26,076 nt of DNA. Origin: Bacillota bacterium (GTDB taxonomy: Bacteria; Bacillota; Desulfitobacteriia; Desulfitobacteriales; Desulfitobacteriaceae). Position 1 is the first letter of the stretch. Each line of letters begins with the position of its first letter. The stretch is taken from contig JAEWCM010000171.1 of assembly GCA_023390635.1 (NCBI GenBank), positions 1 to 26,076 of the forward strand, given 5' to 3'. The position numbers and the translations under genes were made by a program. This document shows, one piece after another, positions 15,036 to 23,393 of the stretch. The notes under the pieces are model-generated. The model was not told the origin of the DNA. It saw nothing but the letters and a program-made list of their open reading frames with translations, and did not search any database.

Positions 15036-15659
15036 TTAATCAAGTCGTTCTAAAGGAAATTTAGATTCAATGCGGGAAAAAAGATCAATTTTCTCTGTTT
15101 GGAAATAATGTAATATATTTTCCTTTTCTTCAGCTTCTACATGAGCAATGGGATATGCCTTATGATCTTTTACGCCATCCCATTTCATAAAAATCAGCTG
15201 TTGAAAATCCTTATGCAAAATGGGGTCATTATATTGCAGGGCGATAACGATAAAGTATCCGTGCGCGCTCCCTGTTCCTTCCAAACTGACAGCATTCAGA
15301 TTAAGTTTGATGGATAACTCGGCAACGGTTCCTTGGGGAATGTCATTAACCAGAGTATGCTGATCATCATGAATCGGTTTTGTCTTTAAGTTTTGGTCAA
15401 AGACCAGTGTTTTGTCCCAGAGATTAAGGGCAGGGTGGATACCTACATTGTTGAACTTAAAATTTATATTGACTTCGTTGGATATACTGATATAAGGAGA
15501 TTCTTTGAATGTGAAATATGGCCGGGAAGATTCTCTTTCTTCCCGCCATGAAGATAAGGTAATATAAACACTAAGGAGAGACACTACGGCCAGCGTAATC
15601 GAAGCTAGCGTAGCCATAATATTAATCCAATAGCTGGATTTTTCTTTATGCTCAGCCAT
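15036..15659 (-). CDS. Membrane-anchored protein of unknown function
   Basis: A predicted 207-residue protein. A short charged N terminus (AEHKEKSSY) is followed by one membrane segment, roughly WINIMATLASITLAVVSLLS, and then WREERESSRPYFTF. The rest is beta-rich with FKFNNVGIHPALNLW, a pattern seen in many uncharacterised membrane-tethered proteins whose domain folds like an immunoglobulin sandwich (inference from memory). There is no signal cleavage site and no catalytic motif. ATG 15659 follows the SD AGGAGGAG; an upstream in-frame ATG at 15680 lies before the SD. It is AT-rich, and encoded 5' of the P-loop ATPase in the same direction, with no terminator between, so they are probably co-transcribed. 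Confidence 0.7.
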   Translation of the reverse strand: MAEHKEKSSYWINIMATLASITLAVVSLLSVYITLSSWREERESSRPYFTFKESPYISISNEVNINFKFNNVGIHPALNLWDKTLVFDQNLKTKPIHDDQHTLVNDIPQGTVAELSIKLNLNAVSLEGTGSAHGYFIVIALQYNDPILHKDFQQLIFMKWDGVKDHKAYPIAHVEAEEKENILHYFQTEKIDLFSRIESKFPLERLD

Positions 15660-15738
15660 GAAGCTCCTCCTAATAATCATTAAAAATGAAGGGTGAAGTT
15701 ATTAAAACTCTGGATGGAAAAATCTGTGGTAGAACAGT

Positions 15739-15766
15739 TTGATAAAAATTTATATAATATTATAAA
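15739..15766 (+). promoter_or_regulatory. Possible promoter of the ACT-UPF0210 operon
   Basis: TTGATA (15739-15744), a 16-base spacer and TATAAA (15761-15766) give 4/6 and 5/6 matches to sigma-A hexamers, in an AT-rich region ~70 bases before the ACT gene. The AT-richness makes chance matches likely. Confidence 0.35.
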
Positions 15767-15837
15767 ATATCTTGTAGGTTAATCAGGATTGTGCTAGTCT
15801 ATTGTTCATAATTAAAATGTCTACATAGGAAGGAAGA

Positions 15838-16128
15838 ATGATCATGTCAAGTGGAACTAACCGGGGAATCGTTACAGTCTTAGGTTTGGATCAAATCGGA
15901 ATTATTGCTTGGGTGTCACAAAGATTAGCTGATTATAAAATCAATATTTTAGATATCAGCCAAACCATTGTGGATCAATATTTTACGATGATTATGGTGG
16001 TGGATTTCGGTGCTTCCGCCATTGAACTGGCCGATGTATCCAAAGCATTGGAGGATGAAGGAATCAAACGGGGTTTACAGATCAAAGTGCAGCACGAAGA
16101 CGTTTTCCGCTTTATGCATCGAATTTAA
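15838..16128 (+). CDS. ACT domain protein (UPF0237 family)
   Basis: A 96-residue single ACT domain: NRGIVTVLGLDQIGIIAWVSQRLAD starts the first strand and helix, then NILDISQTIVDQYFTMIMVVDF and the second helix. UPF0237/GcvR-like proteins are thought to bind a small ligand such as an amino acid; the ligand here is not known. It sits 20 bases before a UPF0210 gene, a pairing conserved in many bacteria. SD AGGAAGGA precedes ATG 15838; a second in-frame ATG at 15844 could also be used. Confidence 0.9.
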   Translation: MIMSSGTNRGIVTVLGLDQIGIIAWVSQRLADYKINILDISQTIVDQYFTMIMVVDFGASAIELADVSKALEDEGIKRGLQIKVQHEDVFRFMHRI

Positions 16129-16148
16129 CTTAAGTGAGGTAAGAGATA

Positions 16149-17516
16149 ATGGGTATAGACTTTTCATCAACTGAAGTGCTACAGACCATTAAAATGGTAC
16201 AGGATGAGAATTTAGACATTCGCACCATTACTATGGGAATCAGTTTGCTTGATTGCAGCAGCGAAGACATCGAGAAAATGGAGCAGAAAATTTACGATAA
16301 AATTACTTCTTATGCTTCCCGTTTGGTAGAGGTAGGGGAGCAATTAACGGGCCGTTTTGGAATTCCCATTATCAATAAGCGGATCTCTGTCACGCCGATT
16401 GGGATTGTAGGCGCTCATCTTAATCAAGAAGGCTTTGTCAGAATCGCTAAAACTTTGGATAGAGCCGCTCAAACCGTAGGGGTAAATTTTATCGGCGGCT
16501 TTTCTGCCCTGGTGCAAAAGGGCTTTACCAAAGGGGATGAAGAACTGTTGAAAGCCATTCCCCAGGCGCTGGCGGAGACTGAAGTGGTCTGTTCTTCCAT
16601 TAATGTTGGGTCTACCAAGGCAGGTATCAATATGGATGCAGTGAGAATGATGGGTGAGGTTATTTTAGAATCTGCCCGCCGCACTGCAGAGCGGGATGGA
16701 ATTGGTGCTGCTAAGCTGGTGGTATTCTGCAATGCTCCGGAAGACAATCCGTTTATGGCCGGAGCTTTTCATGGCGTAGGTGAACCTGAATGTGTTCTGA
16801 ACGTTGGGGTCAGTGGTCCGGGAGTGGTGGCACATGTGGTTAAGAATAATCCTGATGCGGATTTTGGTCAGCTCTCCAGTCTGATTAAACGGACGGCTTT
16901 TAAAATTACCCGTATGGGTGAATTAATCGGCCGGATGGCTTCAAGCGAATTAAATGTTCCTTTCGGCATCGTGGATCTTTCTTTGGCGCCTACACCGGCG
17001 ATTGGGGACAGTGTGGCGGAAATTCTGGAAGGAATGGGCTTGGAACGCTGCGGTACTCATGGCACGACGGCTGCTTTAGCCCTTCTCAATGATGCGGTGA
17101 AAAAAGGCGGGGCGATGGCTACTTCTCATGTGGGGGGGCTGAGCGGTGCCTTCATTCCTGTTTCGGAAGATGCGGGGATGATCAGAGCTGTGGAAGAGGG
17201 TGCCCTGATTTTAGATAAACTGGAGGCCATGACCTGTGTCTGCTCTGTAGGATTAGATATGATCGCCGTACCCGGGGACATTACAGCTGAAACCATATCT
17301 GCGATCATTGCCGATGAAATGGCGATTGGAATGATTAATAAGAAAACAACTGCTGTTCGTTTAATTCCCGCGATCGGAAAGAAGACAGGAGAGCGTTTGG
17401 AATTCGGTGGATTGTTAGGCGGAGCACCGGTCATGAAAATTCATCCTTTCTCTTCAGCCCAGTTTATCAAGCGGGGAGGAAGAATTCCGGCTCCTATTAC
17501 CAGTCTCTCAAATTAA
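16149..17516 (+). CDS. UPF0210 (PFL, DUF711) family protein
   Basis: A 455-residue protein of normal family length (about 450). Typical stretches are IRTITMGISLLDC, NKRISVTPIGIVGAH, FIGGFSALVQKG, SSINVGSTKAGINMDAV, MAGAFHGVGEPE, GIVDLSLAPTPAIGDSVAEI and the glycine-rich VGGLSGAFIPVSEDAGM. A structure with similarity to anaerobic ribonucleotide reductase/pyruvate formate-lyase barrels has been noted for the family, but no activity is established to my knowledge. It is very probably co-transcribed with the ACT protein just upstream. SD is GAGGTAAGAG before ATG 16149. Confidence 0.93.
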   Translation: MGIDFSSTEVLQTIKMVQDENLDIRTITMGISLLDCSSEDIEKMEQKIYDKITSYASRLVEVGEQLTGRFGIPIINKRISVTPIGIVGAHLNQEGFVRIAKTLDRAAQTVGVNFIGGFSALVQKGFTKGDEELLKAIPQALAETEVVCSSINVGSTKAGINMDAVRMMGEVILESARRTAERDGIGAAKLVVFCNAPEDNPFMAGAFHGVGEPECVLNVGVSGPGVVAHVVKNNPDADFGQLSSLIKRTAFKITRMGELIGRMASSELNVPFGIVDLSLAPTPAIGDSVAEILEGMGLERCGTHGTTAALALLNDAVKKGGAMATSHVGGLSGAFIPVSEDAGMIRAVEEGALILDKLEAMTCVCSVGLDMIAVPGDITAETISAIIADEMAIGMINKKTTAVRLIPAIGKKTGERLEFGGLLGGAPVMKIHPFSSAQFIKRGGRIPAPITSLSN

Positions 17517-17619
17517 CTGACATTATAAATTTCCCTTCCTGATTATTTCAATGCATGATTGGCATAGATTTTTCACATCCTAAGATTGGGTCAAAAATTA
17601 CCCAGGGAGGTTGGAAGGT

Positions 17620-17982
17620 GTGGAAAATAAATTAAAGTGTAATGCAGGTTCGTGTGTCTACAACTATAATCAGTTATGCAGTGCCAATGAAATCAAAGTG
17701 CAAGGGCCCAATACCCATGATGGAGACAATACCTTTTGCGGAACGTATGAAAACCGGGGAGCAGGCAGTTTTGTTTCCAGTATAGGAAATACTAATTTTT
17801 CCGGTGCATTAAGTGAAGTCACAGGCGGAGAAAATTCCATGGCTCCCAGTGTTTCCTGCTCTGCCCATCACTGTACTTACAATCAGGAGGAAAAATGTCA
17901 GGCATCTGCGGTACAAATTCTCGGTTTTAATTCAGACTCTGCCAAAGGGACGGAGTGTCAAACCTTCCATCCTGAAAACTAA
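17620..17982 (+). CDS. Protein with two DUF1540 domains
   Basis: A 120-residue protein. The first DUF1540 unit runs from LKCNAGSCVYNYNQLC to NTFCGTYE, and the second from VSCSAHHCTYNQEEKC to TECQTFHPE. Each has four cysteines in the pattern C-x4-C-x7-C...C, suggesting a small metal-binding or disulfide knot (inference). The linker is Gly/Ser rich. The function of DUF1540 is unknown; it is common in spore-forming Clostridia. GTG 17620 lies 9 bases after the SD GGGAGG (17605-17610); the TTG at 17611 abuts the SD, so I rejected it. It converges on another DUF1540 gene, sharing a terminator. Confidence 0.85.
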   Translation: MENKLKCNAGSCVYNYNQLCSANEIKVQGPNTHDGDNTFCGTYENRGAGSFVSSIGNTNFSGALSEVTGGENSMAPSVSCSAHHCTYNQEEKCQASAVQILGFNSDSAKGTECQTFHPEN

Positions 17983-17995
17983 TTACGTTTGTCTT

Positions 17996-18036
17996 AAAAT
18001 AAGAAACTCAGGCGAATGACCTGAGTTTCTTATTTT
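17996..18036. terminator. Bidirectional terminator between the two DUF1540 genes
   Basis: AAAATAAGAAACTCAGG (17996-18012) and CCTGAGTTTCTTATTTT (18020-18036) are exact reverse complements, a 17-bp stem with a 7-base loop and T-rich 3' ends on both strands. It serves both convergent genes. Confidence 0.8.
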
Positions 18037-18070
18037 ATAATTTTCTTATTTAAATTTAAAAGCTTAACAC

Positions 18071-18229
18071 TTATTTAGGTTCAAAGGTTGCACAATCAGT
18101 CATTTCAATCGATTGAGCATCGGGAGACTGGACTTCAATGGATTGGGCATGACAGTGGTTGGAATGGTTGTAGGTGCATGTATTTACTACACATTTTACT
18201 CCTTCAAGGGGCTTGCCTTCTGTTTGCAT
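18071..18229 (-). CDS. Single DUF1540 domain protein
   Basis: A 52-residue protein with one DUF1540 unit: VKCVVNTCTYNHSNHC, then AQSIEVQ, ending TDCATFEPK, with the four cysteines conserved. AQSIE occurs twice (AQSIEVQSPDAQSIE), within a unit of normal length. ATG 18229 follows AGGAGG at 7 bases; longer in-frame starts upstream lie before this SD. It is a probable paralogue of the two-domain gene that converges on it. Function unknown. Confidence 0.85.
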   Translation of the reverse strand: MQTEGKPLEGVKCVVNTCTYNHSNHCHAQSIEVQSPDAQSIEMTDCATFEPK

Positions 18230-18283
18230 TATAATACCTCCTAAATTTTTATGGTGAAAAACTACTTTTAGATTAACCACAGA

Positions 18284-18313
18284 GAGGAAAAATAGTCTGG
18301 GATATTTTTCCTC
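18284..18313. promoter_or_regulatory. Perfect 11-bp inverted repeat between divergent genes
   Basis: GAGGAAAAATA (18284-18294) and TATTTTTCCTC (18303-18313) are exact reverse complements around an 8-base loop. It lies between the divergent DUF1540 and diguanylate cyclase genes. It could be an operator, or a terminator-like structure; no clear promoter hexamers are attached. Confidence 0.4.
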
Positions 18314-18457
18314 AATTTATTAAATTGGGTTTTTGTTTGGCTTTATTGTTAAATTTCATGATTAGGGAGAGGGCAGAGGGAAGGATTGAAGGAATTTGCA
18401 CTAAGAAAGCAGAAGTAATACCCATGAAATTAAAGTTGTCATGAAGGAAGAAAATAG

Positions 18458-19831
18458 ATGAAATCAGATGATCAAACCATTTTATCAGGTAAAGGAATAA
18501 ACAGTTTTATTATTATCGGCAGTATATTAATCTCAGGGCTGGTCATGTATCTTTTGCCTGATATCACCGATTTATTTTCCCCTATATTTTTTGTTATTAT
18601 TGTTTTATGCGCTTTAAATTTCAGCAGAAGTGCTGTTCTTACCATTGTATTTATTATTGCCTGTCTTACTCTGGGAAGAATCATTATTGAAGGGGAAGAG
18701 TACCGGTTAATCTCTTGGGGTTTCAGCAGCTTAGGTATGTTAATCATAGGGATACTTGTCAATCATTACGTGGAGTCAATGAAAAAAGTTCAGCGCTTTC
18801 ACGATGAAAGGAATGCCATTTTAGAGGTTTCTTCCACATTAACTAAAAATCTTAATATGGGATGTTTGACAGAACAGATTTTAGAGCACGCCTTTAAGAT
18901 GTTCTCTGCCGATGGATGCACACTCTACATTATCAGCGAGGATAAAAAAGAATTGATTCCGTTGGGGGCACAAGAGCAAAATCCTGATCCGGAAGTGCTG
19001 GATCAGATCAGTACTCACCGTCTGAAAGTGGGAGTAGGTGTGGTTGGCTGGGTAGCGGCTACCGGGGAAAGCGTAATCTCAGGAGATGCAGAGATGGATT
19101 ATCGTTCTGTTCATATTCCAGGTACTCCTTATGATTTGGAATCCTTGATTGCTGTACCTTTAATGTCTGAGGAAGAAACGTTCGGCGTCTTGGTGATTTA
19201 TAAGCTTCGTCTAAACGCTTTCACTCAGGAAGACCTGGAACTGGCTAAAATCATTGCCAATCAAGCCAGTATCGCTTTAGCCAATGCCAGACTTTATGAG
19301 CATGTGAGAAATTTATCGGAGACGGATAGTCTGACCGGGGTATGGAATTCGCGGCGCTTAAATGTCATTATCAATAAATTGATTGTGGATGCCAGTGAAA
19401 AAGGGCTTTCCTTATCCATGCTGTTCATTGACTGTGATGACTTTAAGCAAATTAATGACCGCTATGGTCATCCGGTGGGAGATCTTTTTTTGCGCTTTTT
19501 TGCTCAAGTCCTTCATGAGGGGATTAGAGAACATGATTTGATCATTCGGTATGCAGGAGATGAATTTGTTATTCTTTTACCTGATACCTCCAGTGAAGAG
19601 GCAATCGCGGTTGCCGAACGTTTAAAGTCTTTAATTGGTCAATGCCGGATGAAAGATTATCCTCAATTATATACTACCGTGAGCATGGGTTTGGCTACTT
19701 ATCCAGCCCACGCCCATGATGGAGAGTCTTTAATCCGCTACGCTGACGACGCGCTGTATAAGGCTAAAAAAAGAGGGAAAAATCAATTCGCCCTTTACGA
19801 AGATGGGGAAGATCAATATGGAGAACAATAA
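18458..19831 (+). CDS. Membrane GAF-GGDEF diguanylate cyclase
   Basis: A 457-residue protein. Four hydrophobic segments (about residues 15-33, 41-57, 60-77 and 88-103) form the membrane part, a GAF domain spans ~130-280 (KVGVGVVGWVAATGES, LIAVPLMSEEETFGVL), and a GGDEF domain spans ~288-450. The active-site motif is AGDEF (366-370), a variant found in active enzymes; DSLTGVWNSRR, DCDDFKQINDRYGH and VSMGLATYP are intact. An RxxD inhibitory site (Arg357-Asp360) lies five residues upstream, so product inhibition is expected. It should make c-di-GMP from two GTP at the membrane, gated by an unknown GAF ligand. Its end overlaps the addB start by 14 bases. Confidence 0.93.
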   Translation: MKSDDQTILSGKGINSFIIIGSILISGLVMYLLPDITDLFSPIFFVIIVLCALNFSRSAVLTIVFIIACLTLGRIIIEGEEYRLISWGFSSLGMLIIGILVNHYVESMKKVQRFHDERNAILEVSSTLTKNLNMGCLTEQILEHAFKMFSADGCTLYIISEDKKELIPLGAQEQNPDPEVLDQISTHRLKVGVGVVGWVAATGESVISGDAEMDYRSVHIPGTPYDLESLIAVPLMSEEETFGVLVIYKLRLNAFTQEDLELAKIIANQASIALANARLYEHVRNLSETDSLTGVWNSRRLNVIINKLIVDASEKGLSLSMLFIDCDDFKQINDRYGHPVGDLFLRFFAQVLHEGIREHDLIIRYAGDEFVILLPDTSSEEAIAVAERLKSLIGQCRMKDYPQLYTTVSMGLATYPAHAHDGESLIRYADDALYKAKKRGKNQFALYEDGEDQYGEQ

Positions 19832-22800
19832 GAGAGAGTTAAAGTATATTATCGGCCGGGCCGGTACCGGAAAAACTTCCTGCTGTATTGAAGAAATAAA
19901 CCGGGAAGTGGAACAAGACCCTTTGGGCCCTGGTATCATTTACCTGGTACCTGAGCAAATGACTCATCAGATGGAGATGTTTCTTACTGAAGTGACAGGT
20001 GGCACGATGCGGGTTCAGGTCCTTAGCTTCCGCCGGCTTTACCTGAAAATTCTTGCCGATCTGGGCAGAAAGCAAAGGGTACGGCTGGGTGAGTTGGGAA
20101 AGCGCATGATTTTGCGTAATATTCTTCTGGAGCAGAAAGGGGAGTTGAAAACCTTTGGCCGGTCGGTCGAGAGAGCCGGAATGGCCGATTTACTAGCCAT
20201 GACGTTAGACGAGTTTAAAGCTTATTGCATTAAGCCGGAAGATTTGCAAATAGAGGAGCAGGACCAGGCTCTTAAGAATAAACTGGACGATTTATTTTTA
20301 ATTTATAAAGAATTCCAGGCAAAGGTAAGTTCGGAAGGAATTGATCCGGCAGATGAACTGACAGTGTTGGCGGAAAACCTTTCCCATTGTCTGGAGCTAA
20401 CCAATTTTTCTGTTTGGGTAGACGGGTTTAAGGGTTTTACCCCGCAGGAGATTTCTGTTCTCAGTCAATTAATGAACCAGTGCCGGAAGGTCACCATTAC
20501 CCTTCCCTTAGAGCCTGGGATGGTAAAAAGGGCAGCATCATGCGAGGAATTTCACTTTAAACCGGGGGAAGAACTCTTCTCTGAGCCTTGGCAGACCTAT
20601 CTGTCCTTATCCCGTCTTGCCCTGGAGCAGGGAATATCCATTGCCACCCCAGAGTTCCTGGTGAAGCCCTGGCGTTTTAATACCCCTGAATTAAGGCATT
20701 TGGAGCAGTTCGCTTTTGTTTATCCCCTTCATCCCTTTGTTTCGGAAAGGCCAGGCCCCTTGGCGCTCCATCCTCAATTAGAGGTGAAATTCGCCCGCAA
20801 CCGGCGGGCTGAGGTGGAAGGAATGGCTCGAGAATTAAGAACGATGGCCAGAGAAAAGGGACTGCGTTGGAATCAAATCGCTGTATTGACCCGAGATCTC
20901 AGCCTTTATGATGATCTTCTGGTAAAGACGTTCAGTGCTTACCAGATTCCTTTTTTTATGGATTATAAACGGCCTATTATCCATCACCCTTTTATTGAGT
21001 TGATTTTATCGGCCATTGAACTGGCGGATTCTCAGTGGAGCTATGAGCCGCTTTTTCGTTGTTTGAAGACAGATTTCTTTCCTTTGGAAAGAGATAAAAT
21101 CGATCGTTTGGAAAATTTCTGTCTGGCTTATGGAATTGAAAACTATCGGTGGGAAGAGGATGGGGAATGGAACCATCTGATCGGCGATTCGGCTGCAATG
21201 GGGAATGAAAATGAAGACACTATCCTCCAGGCAGATATTAATCAGACACGCCTGGTCATCACCGGTATTCTTAAGCCTTTCTTGCAAAACATGAAAAAAG
21301 CCGGGAATGTTCAGGAATTGTGTGCCAGCCTATATCAGTTATTCACCTTGCTCAAAGTACCGGAAAGATTGCTGGAATGGGCGGAGAAGGCAAAAGCCTC
21401 AGCCCAGTTGACTGAAGCCAGACTGCATGAACAGATCTGGCAAAATATCGTTGCTCTTCTGGATGAAATCGTGACCAGTTTGGGTCAGGATCAATTGACA
21501 CTTGATGACTATGCACTGATTCTCTCTTCCGGACTGGAAAACCTGGAGATCGGACTGACACCACCGGGAATAGATCAGGTGCTGGTGGGGAGCTTGAATC
21601 GCTCCCGCAATCCGGAAGTGCAGGTGCTTTTTTTAATTGGAGCCAGCGAAGGGGTAATGCCTGCCGCTCCGGATCATTACGGTGTGTTTGCTCCAGAAGA
21701 ACGGAGGTGCCTGGAAAGCTCGGGCTTGAAGCTTTCTCCCCAAGATGAACGTCAGGTGTTTGATGAAGAGTATTATATTTATACCGGCCTGACCCGGGCC
21801 ACTCAAAAACTTTTCATTACCTATCCTTTAGCTGATGAAGAGGGCAAGGGAATCTCAGCCTCATTTTTGGTTAAGCGGCTGAAAGGATTATTTCCCGGAT
21901 TAACGGAAACAGGATGGGGCGAACAAGGATTGGATCTGATCAGCGCCCCTTATCCTTTACCGGAGTTTTATGCATCAAGAAGGGATCAGGGTTTGTCCGG
22001 CGCGGAGCATACCTTATGGGAGGCTGCAAGAGAGTGGATGGAAAGCCATCAAGAGGAGGCTCCAGGCTTTCAGATTCTCAAACAACCTTTCGGCAACGGA
22101 GAAGCAGAAAAGAAGCTGTCACGCTCCTTGGCCCGCAATTTATACGGCAAATCGCTGAAAGCCAGTGTTTCCAGATTGGAACTATTTAACCGCTGTCCCT
22201 TTGCCCACTATGCCCGTTATGGGCTTAAATTAAAGGAGAGACGTCTCTATTCCTTTACCTCTCCTGATATCGGAGAATTCTTTCATGCTTCTCTTCATGA
22301 TTTTGCCCTGATGCTCCGTGAACGCGGACTGGATTGGGGAAGCTTAAGTGAGGACGAAATCAAGAGCCTGGTGGAAGAAGTAGGGAATCAGGTGGCTCCC
22401 AGACTCCAGTCGGCCATCCTGCTCAGTAAGCCACGCTATCGTTTTATTACCCATAAGCTGAAGAAGACTCTGAGAAGGGCTGCCAGTATTCTGAAAGAAC
22501 ATGCGCGCAGAGGAGTATTCACTCCCATTGCTTTGGAAGCAGATTTCGGGAAAGGTGATTTTCCTGGTCCCCAAATGGCTTTGGAGGATGGAGATTCCTT
22601 AATGCTGCAAGGGAGAATTGACCGCATTGATGCGGGGCGGATTGACGGCAGGCTGTATTTGCGGATCATTGATTATAAATCGCGGGAAACGGATCTTTCT
22701 TTGGATAATATTTATTACGGACTAAATCTCCAACTCCTTACCTATCTTGATGTAGCTTTGCAGGGAGCGGAAATATTGATCGGCGCAGGACAGACAGAAT

Positions 22801-23393
22801 CAGGAACAGAGGAAGCTCTAAGCCCGGCAGGGTTCTTGTATTTCCCGGTAGTTGAGCCTTTATTGAAAAAAGATCGTCCCCTTACTGAGGATGAGTTAAA
22901 CAAGGAACGAATCGGGGCAGTAAAGATTCACGGTTATTTGCTGTCCGATCCCCACGTGTTGGAGGCCATGGATTGTGAGCTGAAAAACGGATCTTCCGAT
23001 CTCCTCAATATAAAGCTAAAAAAAGACGGAAATTTTACTGCTCATAGTAAGGTATTAAATCCCCGTCAATTTGAGCTTCTGCGCCGTCATCTTCACCATC
23101 TGTTCCGTACTTCGGGAAATGCCATGATGGATGGAGACATTTCTGTCTCTCCTTATCAAAAGGGACAGGGGACGGCATGTACTTATTGTGAATATAAAAC
23201 CTTCTGTCAGTTTGACCCGGAGTTAAAGAAAGATGGGTATCGCCTGCTTTCTGAAATCAAAGGGGAAGAGGTATGGAAGAAAATTGCAGAAGAGGATGAG
23301 GCGCCTGATGAAGGCAGCCTGTCTCTCGAACAGACGTATACCACACCTTGGTTGGGAGAGGAGGACAGCCGGAATGAATTTGACGGAAAATAG
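19818..23393 (+). CDS. addB: ATP-dependent helicase/nuclease subunit B (AddB)
   Basis: A 1191-residue subunit of the AddAB double-strand-break processing enzyme, the Firmicute counterpart of RecBCD. It shows Walker A GRAGTGKT at residues ~13-20, a degenerate superfamily-1 helicase core, and a C-terminal RecB-type nuclease with RIDRIDAG and IDYKS (~950). The Fe-S cluster ligands are a Cys near 792 (NRCPFAHYARYG) and CTYCEYKTFC near 1120. It resects DNA ends and helps recognise Chi with AddA, encoded next with a 20-base overlap. ATG 19818 follows GGGGAAG at ~7 bases; the in-frame ATG at 19803 has no spaced SD. Confidence 0.96.
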   Translation: MENNKRELKYIIGRAGTGKTSCCIEEINREVEQDPLGPGIIYLVPEQMTHQMEMFLTEVTGGTMRVQVLSFRRLYLKILADLGRKQRVRLGELGKRMILRNILLEQKGELKTFGRSVERAGMADLLAMTLDEFKAYCIKPEDLQIEEQDQALKNKLDDLFLIYKEFQAKVSSEGIDPADELTVLAENLSHCLELTNFSVWVDGFKGFTPQEISVLSQLMNQCRKVTITLPLEPGMVKRAASCEEFHFKPGEELFSEPWQTYLSLSRLALEQGISIATPEFLVKPWRFNTPELRHLEQFAFVYPLHPFVSERPGPLALHPQLEVKFARNRRAEVEGMARELRTMAREKGLRWNQIAVLTRDLSLYDDLLVKTFSAYQIPFFMDYKRPIIHHPFIELILSAIELADSQWSYEPLFRCLKTDFFPLERDKIDRLENFCLAYGIENYRWEEDGEWNHLIGDSAAMGNENEDTILQADINQTRLVITGILKPFLQNMKKAGNVQELCASLYQLFTLLKVPERLLEWAEKAKASAQLTEARLHEQIWQNIVALLDEIVTSLGQDQLTLDDYALILSSGLENLEIGLTPPGIDQVLVGSLNRSRNPEVQVLFLIGASEGVMPAAPDHYGVFAPEERRCLESSGLKLSPQDERQVFDEEYYIYTGLTRATQKLFITYPLADEEGKGISASFLVKRLKGLFPGLTETGWGEQGLDLISAPYPLPEFYASRRDQGLSGAEHTLWEAAREWMESHQEEAPGFQILKQPFGNGEAEKKLSRSLARNLYGKSLKASVSRLELFNRCPFAHYARYGLKLKERRLYSFTSPDIGEFFHASLHDFALMLRERGLDWGSLSEDEIKSLVEEVGNQVAPRLQSAILLSKPRYRFITHKLKKTLRRAASILKEHARRGVFTPIALEADFGKGDFPGPQMALEDGDSLMLQGRIDRIDAGRIDGRLYLRIIDYKSRETDLSLDNIYYGLNLQLLTYLDVALQGAEILIGAGQTESGTEEALSPAGFLYFPVVEPLLKKDRPLTEDELNKERIGAVKIHGYLLSDPHVLEAMDCELKNGSSDLLNIKLKKDGNFTAHSKVLNPRQFELLRRHLHHLFRTSGNAMMDGDISVSPYQKGQGTACTYCEYKTFCQFDPELKKDGYRLLSEIKGEEVWKKIAEEDEAPDEGSLSLEQTYTTPWLGEEDSRNEFDGK

